From Rhyzopertha dominica (taxonomy: Eukaryota; Arthropoda; Insecta; Coleoptera; Bostrichidae): a stretch of DNA of 64,000 nt. The DNA lies in assembly GCA_025024175.1 (NCBI GenBank), contig QCXZ01000138.1:52423092-52487091 (forward strand). Reading direction: 5' to 3'. Below are positions 37,962 through 49,900 of the stretch, one piece after another. Under the pieces are notes generated by a model. That model was given only the letters and a program-made list of their open reading frames with translations. It was not told the DNA's origin and did not search any database. The position numbers were made by a program, and so were the translations under genes. Position 1 is the stretch's first letter; the number at the start of each line of letters is the position of its first letter.

Positions 37962-40900
37962 TATAAAAATTGGGCTTTCCGAGTAATGGAGTTAGGTTTT
38001 GAAACAGACTTGAAGCTTAAACTACTCAAGTGAGGTGGCGCTAGCTTTCTCAGTGGTGGAGCAATCTCAAGCAAATTTTACAAAAAGATTGCACAACACG
38101 AACAGCTAACTTAACGACCCCGAAAATACGTACGTAAAAAATAAGCATTTACGAAAATTTCAAGGGAAAACGAAGAGAATCCGTGTTGGTTTCAACCCAA
38201 GACAGGTTGAGAGATGCCGTAGCCGCCACTTTCTCAACGATTCACGATTCGGTTGCAAAATGTTCCAAAAGGATGGCACAGGAGATGAAGAGGCACAATT
38301 ACGTTACGCCAACAAATTATCTGGAGCTAGTAACTGGATATAAAAAGTAAGAGAAACCATAAAATCCATTTTTAAGGTGGTATCATCAATAATTTTAAGA
38401 ATGCTCGACGACAAACGCTCGGAATTAGCTGCCTCGGCGAACAAACTTCGCAACGGCTTGTGGAAGATCGACGACTGCAGAGAGAAAGTGGAAACCATGT
38501 CAGTGGAACTGGAAGAGGCGCAGGTTAAGGTGGCGGAATTCCAGCAGCAATGCGACGAGTACTTGGTCATCATTGTTAACCAGAAGAAGGAAGCGGACGA
38601 ACAACAGGTAAAATCATCCGGCTTCTTCCTCATCGAACCGATTTATTTAAGCGGTGTTTGCAGAAAGAGGTAACCAAGAAGAGTATTAAAATTGGGGAGG
38701 AAGAGGTGCAATGTCAGAAACTGGCGGACCTCGCCCAAGCCGATTTGGACGAAGCGATGCCAGCGCTCGAGGAGGCGATTCATGCTTTAGACTCCTTGAA
38801 CAAAAAAGATATCAGCGAAATGAAATCGTACGGAAAGCCGCCCGTGAAGGTGGAAATGGTGATGGAGGCTGTGATGATCTTAAAAGGGGTAAATGAAGAA
38901 CGTTTTTTGTCAAGGTAAAGCTAATTATAATCGCTACAGCTCGAACCAACATGGGCTGAATCAAAAAGACAACTGGGAGAGCAGAATTTCCTTAAAGATC
39001 TGAAGGAATTTGATAAGAATCACATAACTGATAAGACTCTTAAAAAGATAGCTGTGTACACGACGAACGAAGAGTTCGTACCCGAAAAAATTGGAATAGT
39101 ATCTTTAGCGGCGAAATCCTTGTGCATGTGGGTGATTGCTATTGAAAAATACGCGAAAGTTTGGAAGTATACAGCTTCAAATTACTTGTAATAACTGCTA
39201 CAGTTGCTTTTCGTTCTTAGAGTTGTCGCTCCCAAAAAAGCAAAGTTAGATGAGGCAACTGAATCTCTGAGACAAAAGCAAGCACTACTAGCAGAGGCAC
39301 AGGCTAAACTAGCCGAGATCAACATGATGCTGCAGAAATTACAAAAGGAATACGAAGAAAAGCTTCTACAGAAGGAGGAATTGAACAAGAAGGTTTGAGT
39401 TATCATAAATTACAATATCGTAATTAGTAATATTGTAAGATAATATTATCTCGGAAAGATCGCTGTATCTTGAAAACACCGACAAAAAATTATTAGTCTG
39501 GCGTTTCAATTACACCTATAATCTTTGCGAAAGACGAAGACCCCAAAATTTGCCTGACACAAGTTCAAAAAAAAAGGTTAAAGTATTTCTGAAGGTGATA
39601 GTTTAGTTAGTTTTGACGTGGTTCTTTTATTTACGAAAGTACCCATCCCTGAAACGATAGATACCATCAAATACCCTAGGTGACACGATAGCCACATCTC
39701 TAAGTCCTGTAGTAGCCAATTTGTTTATGAAAAAATAAACAGTTTTCACTTTAAGCCAAAATGTTGGTATCGGTACGTAAATGACACTTTTGTTATTTGG
39801 CCCCATGGTATAGAAGAGTTAGGTAGGTTTCTAAATCATTTGAACAGTCAAAATCCTGACATAAAATTTACTATGGAATTAGAAAGCAATGGTAGTTTAC
39901 CTTTCTTGGCTGTCCAAATTTACAGAAAAACACTGGACAGTTAGGACACAAGGTTTAGAGAAAACCAACACACACAGACAGATATTTACATGCCACATCT
40001 CACCACCCTCCCTCTTAAAAAAATAGTCTTATAAGGACGCTATTTGTTAGAGCACAAAGGATCTCAGACGAAAGTTCATCACAAAAAGAAATATATCATC
40101 TTAAATCAGCGCTAGTGAAAAATGGTTATAGCAATAAGAATATTTGGTCAATTTTTAATAAAAGCGCTCATCCAAATCAAGTAAATTCTCAGCCAGGACA
40201 AAGTAAATTGACGTTGAGTTTGCTTTATATACAAGGCCTTTCTGAAAAATTAGAGGATGCCCTGAACACACGATATTTTAGTTGTTGATAGTACATATAA
40301 TAATTTAGATAAAATTTTAAGTTCTACTAAAGATAAAGTACATTTGTGTTTACAAAATTACTTGTTCATGTGGCAAGTGTTACATAGGTCAAACTAAAAA
40401 AAAGTAGGTACGCGTTTGAAAGAACACATACGTGCTATTAGCCTGCAACAGATAGATAAATCTTCCGTAGCTGAACACATGATTGACTTTTACACAGAGA
40501 AAAATATTATCATAAACGTCTAATAAAATAAGCCACAGAAATTTGTAGGAATACTAATAATTTTAATAGAGATTGTGGAAATTATGAGTTAGGTAACATT
40601 TGGAAGGCTATTTTGTAGTTATCTTTTATCAAGATTATTTTTGCGTCGCTATACCTAAAATTGAAAGTGTATATGCACAGATTGACAATACTGAGGATAT
40701 TACCAAGCCTTTGGTGTACAGGTAAAACAAGTTCTAAGCCAAGCTGTCTGCATTAGGCCTAAACTAAACTGATGAGCTGTAACGATAGCGAAGTAGATCC
40801 ATCTGCATGCATTTTGTTTAATACTGAGGATATCCATTTGTCCGACGTGATTTAACCCAGAATGACCGAGATTTCAAACCGACTCTAGAATTCGTAACAG

Positions 40901-43900
40901 GTTTAGTATTTCAGGCCGAACTGCTCAGACTGAAGTTAGAAAGAGCAGCGATGCTGGTCGATGGCTTGTCTGGCGAGAGAATCAGATGGGAAGAGACAGT
41001 TCACACTTTGGACGGTCAATTTGATTGTTTGCCCGGAGATTGTGTACTAGCTACTGCGTTCATTTCGTATGTTGGCCCGTTCGTTTCCGATTATCGGGAG
41101 GAACTGATGGAGTTATGGAAAAATGAGGTATTTTTTTTTCTGTCAGTTTTACACAGCGTGTCCGTAACTACAAGATCACTGTATTAACTTTGAGGTGTCA
41201 CATTTTAAGTTTGATTTGATTTAATTTGATATATCTGCACAATTTTAATGAAAAATAATAAACATAAAGATAAATTTTTTAGGTGTCGGAATTGGTGATT
41301 CCCTACAGCAAAGACTTCAGCATCATCACCTTCCTGAGCGACCCGACGACGGTACGCGAATGGAACATCCAGGGTCTTCCGGCGGACGCGTTCAGCACGG
41401 AAAACGGCATCATCGTCACGCGCGGAACCCGATGGCCGTTGGTGATCGACCCCCAGTGTCAAGCGCAGAAGTGGATAAAGAACATGGAGGCCGCGAACGA
41501 GCTGAAAGTCATAGACTTCGGCATGAGCGACTTCATGAGGACCGTGGAGTACGCCGTGCAGTTCGGGAAGCCGGTGCTGTTGCAAAACGTGATGGAAACT
41601 TTGGACCCGGCGCTGAACTCGATCCTGAACAAGGCGGTCGTGAAGCAGGGAGGGATGAACTTGATCAAGCTGGACGACAAGTTTATATCTTACGATATGA
41701 ATTTTAAATTTTTCATCACGACGAAACTGACGAACCCCCACTATCCGCCGGAGATATCGACGAAGACGACTCTGGTGAATTTTGCCGTGAAGGAACAGGG
41801 ACTGGAAGCACAACTGCTGGGGATTGTGGTTAGGAAGGAACGGCCGCAACTGGAGGAACAAAAGGATAAACTGGTGACCACGATTGCCAAAGGTTTGAAA
41901 CAAATCATTCCTACAGCATCATATTATTTGTTGTTCAGTACAATGACAATGTCAAGTATTCGTTGTAAAGTGACTTCAAAAGCAATAGGTTTTTCAGGAT
42001 TACATCACAGTCGTCACCGACTCAAAAATTTTAAATAGCAATGGAGTCACGTTAGAATTAATTTAATTGATACTTTCATTCTCTACAAGCTTGCGGTTAG
42101 AAAATGAAACGCTGAAGTAAGTTAAGACCACTTTGATGAAATTTGATCTGTCCAATGTACAATATTAGTTGTCCCTGTCAATTATAATGACTGTTGCATT
42201 GGGCTTTGATGACGATTTCTTGTTACTCCTGTCGAGGGTTCACTGACGTGTGGTTAATTTGTTAGGTATACTATAAGGTGTACCATCTACATTATTCCCA
42301 CACCAGCACACTAATTTCTCTTTTGTATTGGATGTTTTTATTTCAAATCCTGTTCTTTCAGTTTGTGCGCTTTCCAGATTCTGAGGAATCCAATGTTAAT
42401 ACTGCCATGTGAAGATTACTATTGTTCTAAGTACTGAACTACTACTAAGTTAATTGATTTGTTTTTCGTGTAATTCCACATCTACAGCATTCTACGGTTC
42501 CTTCTTTATGATGAATTTTAGAAAAAAAGGCACAGACAAACATATATAACATACAAATATTTTATTCTCATCCATGAATGAAAAGCACGACTTTTCGATT
42601 ATCACTTTAGTTTGAAAATTGTCAGTTTAAAGCATGTAGTCCGAAAACAGTTTGGTAGATTAAGGTCACAATCAAAATTTTTATAAGAACAATTAACCGT
42701 ACTTAAGCCTGAAGATATTTGATTTGAGAAAATTATGTTGTCGATTTTTATGGTTTCCAAGCAACTACGTGTTCGGCATCGGCTCCATCTGCTGATAATG
42801 GCAGTATTTTCACAGCAGTCTTTTTTTGTTTTCGAAAGAATTGCCGACAGTCGCACTTAAATTTTTAAATTTCGGAAAGTTTTATTTGAATGTGCAAATG
42901 CGGAATTCTTTCTCGCAAAGACCAATTCTTAACCGGGTTAGCTGTACCCAGTAGCAATTTTAATATTATTTTTTATATTTTGTTTTGTAAAAGCGAAACA
43001 TGTACTGATGCAGAAAAATGTGTCTACGAAATCAATTATAAACTGGTGAGCATAACTATAGCCCCACCCCAAATTTTGGCTGTATCTACCATAAACTTTA
43101 CGTGAATTAATTATGCGTTTGGGAACTCAGAATACAAGGTAATAGAACGCTAAAAAATAAATTTTACACCAATTGCAAACAATTTATATTATTTATTCAA
43201 CAATATTGCATAAATCATGGGTGCATAACTATAGCCCCTACTGTCTTTCCGTTATTTTCCGCAAAAAATAATATTTGGGTGGCTTTGATTTTTGTTGTCA
43301 ACATAAACAAATGCCACTATTTGACAGTATTAAAGTCACAAATTGTATCAATTAGTGCAAAATGCGCCGCGGATCCTACTTATCGGAGATTGAGAAGGGT
43401 AAAATTTTGGCTTTCCAAGACGAAGGTCTAAGTCGACGAGAAATTTCCAGAAGAATTAACCGCTCGCGTAAAGTTGTTACAAATTATCTAAGAAACCCTG
43501 GAGAGTATGGGACACATAAAACAGGAGGTCCAAAAAAGAAAGTTTCACCTAGGACGGCAAGAAGAATTGTCTCTACTGCAAGTAACAGCTTAAAAAGCTG
43601 TAAACGAATCGGTGAAGAATGTGGAGCAAATGTTTCACGATGGACTGTAGGCAGAATCATACGTGGAAGTGAGCATATTGTGCGACAGAAGTTGAAAAAA
43701 GCACCAAGGCTTCTCCCGCGCCACATAATTCAAAGAGTAGAATTTGCTCGGCGGAATATGGACCGAATCTGGGACCATGTAATTTTAATTTAATTTGTAT
43801 TTCTTTCCGAATTTTTCCTAGACTCCAAACATCTTTCAGGTAATTTTTTCCGACGAAAAAAAGTTCCGTCTAGATGGTCCAGATGGTTTTAATTCTTACT

Positions 43901-46900
43901 GGAGAGATCTGCGTAAAGAGCCTAAATTTCTTAGTAAACGAAATTTTGGTGGAGGCACTCTCATGGTGTGGGGAGCTTTTACCAAAGGAGGAACTTTGAA
44001 TTTGGCTTTTCCGACAACACGGATGAATACAAGAGAGTACCTTGATGTCCTGGAAAGCCGCTTATTGCCATTTTTAAACGAGAACAACCAAAATCGATTC
44101 ATATTCCAGCAAGATAATGCGCGAATACACGTGAGCAGAGAGGCGATGGCATTTTTTAGGGATGAAAATATCGATTTGTTGGAATGGCCTGCATACTCCC
44201 CGGATATGAATCCCATCGAAAACCTTTGGGGAGTCGTAGTTCGGCGGCTATACCAAAACAACAAGCAGTATGCTACCGTTAACGAATTGAAACATTCTTT
44301 AGAGGAAGTTTGGAGAAATTTGGAGCCTGAAATACTCGTAAACTTCGTTAACAGTATGCGTTCTAGTTTTCGAGTTAATTAGAAAAAATGGTAAAGAAAC
44401 CCATTATTAAATTATCGATAAGTAAATATTATTAAAGTTAGGGGCTATAGTTATGTACCCATGATTTATGGAATATTTTTGAATAAATAAAAAAAATTGT
44501 ATGCAATTGGTGTAAAAATTATTTTTTAGCGTTCTTTTATCTTGTATTCTGAGTTCCCAAACGCATAATTAATTTACGTAAAGTTTATGGTAGATACACC
44601 CAAAATTTTGGGTGGGGCTATAGTTATGCTCACCAGTTTATTATTATAAATTTAAATTACATCAAATGTAATAAAAATACTAATAAAAAAAGTCCAATAA
44701 TCGACACACATTAAAAGGATGTTTACTAAAACTAAAAACTAATTTTGTATTATAAATTAAAAAATCCGTGAATACCTACGTAAAAAACATAATACAAACA
44801 CAAAATACAAATGAAACAAAACAAAATTTAGAAAATTTGTACACGGTTACTGCAATGTAACAAAAACGACAAATCAAAATAGAATATTGATAATACAGCA
44901 AAAACGGTTAAGGATAGGCCTATATGCATATGAATAAAATCTACATGTAAAAATCATTCCGTTCTATTTAAAAAATCAAGCTTTCGAGTATTCAACTTAG
45001 CGAACCTCAAAAATCCTTAATAAATTTTTTTTTCAAGTGGTGTGAGATTATGCGAAAATAGATTATTGTCGGCTATAACTGTTCAACAGCAGACCCATGT
45101 TATATGGGTTTATTAGCTCGGGTACCTCGGGGGCGCTACGCCCGTACTTGGTGATAAAAACACCACCAAGTCCCTGAGGTCTTATTATTATTACTATCTT
45201 ATTTTTCAGTGGTAAACAGTCCCCAGAATTTGAATCCTTGCAGCAGCTGAAGATTTTGATAGCGGTAACAAAAAAAGGATTAAATTTCAATGAAACAATC
45301 GCAATAATTGACAATGACAACTGATATCGCGATTATGTTACAAGATGATAACTTTTTACAGGCAAGAGAACATTAATCGATCTAGAAAATGAACTGCTTC
45401 GACTTCTCAACGAAAGTCGTGGATCGTTACTAGAAGATGCAGAGCTATTTAACACACTTCAAACTTCAAAAGCAACATCTCTAGCGGTGCAAAAAAGCTT
45501 GGAGGTCTCAGAAACAACCGAGGTCGCTATAGATAGTGCGAGAGAAGTAAGTCTTTTTTCGTTAACAGAATATGATACTATATCGACGATTGTCTTTCAG
45601 GGCTATCGCCCTTGCTCTAAGAGGGCGGCGATATTGTTCTTCGTACTGAACGACATGGGGAGGATCGATCCAATGTATCAATTCGCTCTAGATGCTTACA
45701 TATTTCTGTTCACCCAATCGATTGAGAAATCTCCGAAGTCACAACATTTACCGGACAGAATCATGGCTTTGAATGAATATCACACTTATGCAGTGTACAG
45801 AAATACGTGCAGGGCGCTATTCGAACACCACAAGCTCTTATTTTCGTTTCATATGTGTGTGAAGATACTGGAGGCGCAAGATAAGATTGTAGCAGCTGAG
45901 TATAACTTCTTTCTGAAAGGAGGTGTAGTTTTGGACAGAGAAAATCAAATGGACAACCCTTGTGCAGGTCAGCAATAATAAAATTATAAATTGAACGAGT
46001 TGTAATAAAATTTTCAACAGGTTGGTTGAACGAAGAAGGCTGGGACAACATAACAGAACTGGACAAAGTGGGCGGTTTTCACGGCGTTATAGATTCGTTC
46101 GAACAATACGCCAGGGACTGGCACACGTGGTACACACACACCGAACCAGAAACTTTACCATTAATCGGTGAATGGGAGGACATCTGCAACGAATTCCAGA
46201 AAATGCTGTTCGTTAGGGCTTTGCGCCAGGACAGGATATCGTTTTGCACGTCCAATTTCATCGTGAACCAGTTGGGGCCGCGTTTCGTCGAGCCCCCGGT
46301 TCTGGACATAAAGGCGGTCCTGGAAGAGTCGATTCCACAATCACCGTTAATTTTCGTGCTATCGCCAGGGGTGGACCCCACAACGGCGCTGATTCAGTTG
46401 GCCGAAAATTCTGGAATGACCGAGAAGTTTCATTCTTTGAGTTTGGGCCAAGGACAGGCGCCCATAGCGACAAAGTAAGTACTGGGTTTAGTATCAGATT
46501 TGAAACTTGATTTAATTTGGTGTAATAGTTAGCTAGTAATTCCATTCCTACAAACCCGGCGCCGCGCCGGCGCCTCCACCATTATTGATAGTATACGAGA
46601 ACATATTAAACGACGGATAATTGCCGGATGTATATTAAATATTTTCTTGGGAAAACGGCAAAGGTGTTTGGGCTAAATTAAGAAATGGATTTTTTATAGC
46701 ATTGTTAACCTAAGAATTTGAAATTCCCGCCACAGTCGATATGTTCAATCTCCTGTATTACCGACTACAATATGGCGTCGACGTGAAAAGTTTTGAATGT
46801 ACACGTTGCTCGAATAAAGAAGTTGTTCATACCTAAAAGTTATTTAAAGTGTTTATTTCTTCATAAATTTATGTTACTACGCCCCCGGCCGATTTACTAC

Positions 46901-49900
46901 ATTTTTAACTTTGTCTGTCTACATTTCGAGCCAAAATCAGTTCCTCGTCAGGACACATACATAACAGGCATTTTTTATAATTAAACTTCTTAACACTTAC
47001 TGTTAAGTCCAAATATAAAAGGAAACAAAACAACGAAAACATATAACTTTGGGAAAGAATAAACTATTACAGAATGCCGTATGGCAAAGCAGAATAAATA
47101 ATTAAAAGGTGTCCAACCGTGAAATTGATAAAACTGCCAAAATTTTTCCACATAATCAAGGATAGAGTTGTCGAACAAGCTTAAAATTCATGTGCGATTT
47201 ATCAAATATAAATATTATTTAAAAATTCTACATACAAATTTTAAGTTGTATTATTTCTTCTTAGTTCAACACTGTTAATTTGAAGAGGTTGGCAATAAAT
47301 AGAACTAAGATTTTGTATATCTGACCTTTAGTTAATAGAATTGGAATTTTGTTGTATATAACACATTTCTAAAAATAAACGTTTTGATTTATTAGCTTCT
47401 ATCTCTAAAATTGCAGTATTTAGGAAACCAAAAAAACAAAAGAAAGGTTCAGTCGGCGTTGTAAAGACTGCATGGTTTGTCCAATACAAACAGAGGGGCA
47501 GTCAAGACATTCAACACAATAAATCACATTCATTTTTTTAAATTTTTGTCAATTTTATCTTTAAGTTTTGAGAACAACTTTTTATTAGTTTTTATATAGT
47601 ATTTTGCAATTTTTAAATCTGGAACTACGTTAAAAAGTTTATGTGTTAAATTTGGTATATATGGAAGAGACGCAAATACTATATTTTGGGGATTAACTAA
47701 GTGATCTTGACTTATCTGGCCATATGCGGTGTTATTAACAGAAGTCTTTGAATTGTTACTACCAAATAATAATTTAATAATTAAATGACGTGGGTAGCTA
47801 TTATGTAAAAGTATTTTATATAATCTGTGAAGAGCTTGATGTGTAAGGGGCGGATGTGTAATTTTTTCTATTCTATTTTTTAAAGCTTTAATAAGATTTA
47901 GTTTTATATGGAAATTATGTTCAGAATAGTAATTTATATATCTTCCAGGGGAGGTGGGTTTTTGATACCAATCTAAAATTAAACTGTTATTTGGAGTACG
48001 AATTACTTTAGTATCAAGAATTATTTTCTTCAAATTCAATTGAGAATTCTAAGTATTGATCGAAAGATTTGAACGTTTGTAGAACAAGGTTGGTTTCTGT
48101 GTATGCAATCGCTAAGATTAGGTCATCAACATATTGGTATCGCAATGGTACTTGGAATGGAAGTTTTGCTATACAAGTGTGAAGTAAGTTTGACATTACT
48201 AATGCAGCAAGAGTTGGAACATATTGGACAACCAAGGATCTGTTGATAGAATATATTTTTAAATGAAAAATAAGTGGATTTGAAAATAAATAATTTTGTT
48301 GCTATGGCAACAACTATAATGTTTTATAAATAAGCTGTCAAAGTTTGGCTTCCAAAAGTTCAATTGTGGCAAAACTGTCAATTTTCGAAAACGAGTTTGG
48401 ATTAGTTATTAAGTATTTATTTTTGAAAGGGTTACCAGGCAAAAATATTTTTGTTGATATGGTAAAAAGTGAACAGTGTCCTTTGATATATTATGAGCGG
48501 GCGGAAGATCAGACGTCTATCTTTAAAATTATACATTCTAAATACTATATGTAAATATGCGCTTATGTACCTAGAAAGTCTGGAGATGTAAACGATTATT
48601 GTAACTATTCAATTCTTTTAGAATGTTACAAACGGGAGCGAAAGAGGGCAACTGGGTCTTCCTGGCAAACTGCCATCTTTCCTTGAGCTGGATGCCAAAA
48701 TTGGACAAAATTGTTGAGACCCTTCAAACCGGCAAGGTCCACCAAAGGTTCCGACTTTGGCTCAGTTCCAGTCCCAATCCTGAATTTCCCATCTCCATCC
48801 TTCAAGCCGGCATAAAAATGACAACGGAGCCGCCCAAAGTACAGTAAAGGGCTTAGTACATTTGATTAGTTCAACGCATTTTTCTGCAGGGCCTTAAAGC
48901 TAATCTGAAGAGATTGTATGGTCTTCTGTCGGAAGAACAATTTAACGTTTGCCAGTGCAAGGAGAAATACAAGAAGTTATTGTTCTGCTTGTGTTATTTC
49001 CATGCAATTCTGCTGGAAAGGAAGAAATTCCAACAGCTGGGTTGGAATGTGGTTTACAGTTTCAACGATTCCGATTTCGAAGTTTCCGAAAATCTTCTCA
49101 CGATTTATCTGGATGAATATCAAGAAACACCTTGGGATGCGCTCAAATATTTAATAGCTGGCGTTAATTATGGTGGGCATGTCACCGACGACTGGGATCG
49201 GAGACTCTTACTCACATATATAAACCAATATTTCTGCGAGGACGCCCTCACAACCCCCTTCTTCAGGTAATGAAATAGGTATAATAACAAACGAGTTAGG
49301 GTTCGCGAACGCGCTTTTACAGGTTATCAAGCCTGACGACATACTATGTGCCAAAAGATGGATCTTTGCAATCCTACCAAGACTACATCACTTTGTTGCC
49401 AAATATTGACAGACCTGAAGCTTTTGGGCAACATCCGAATGCCGATATAACTTCGTTGATATCTGAAGCGCGATTGTTATTTGAAACTCTTATGTCGTTG
49501 CAAATACAAGCATCATCTGCTGATGCTGAATCAGAAGAAGAAAAGGTGAGGATATGATCACGACAAAAAATACACTAAATAGATTCGAATTTAAAAAATG
49601 ACAATTTTTAGGTCGCTCAACTCGCCGCCGATGTTCTCTCAAAGATACCATCTCCAATCGATTACGAAACTACAGAGAAACTTATTGGGCCCAATAAGGC
49701 GCCCTTGGATGTCGTTTTACTCCAAGAAATATCAAGGTACTGCACCACGATTATTTCTGATCGATTCCTGAATTTATGGTGTTTATAAGGTACAATGCGC
49801 TGCTGATATCTATAAGAGTGTCTCTTGATGAACTTCAAAAGGGGATTAAAGGACTAGTGGTCATGTCTTCTGAGCTGGAGGAAATTTTTACTTGTATTTC

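Noticed and set aside
41205..41903. 232-residue minus-strand open frame over DNAH2 exon 35
   Set aside because: Shadow of a GC-richer conserved exon; no motif of its own.
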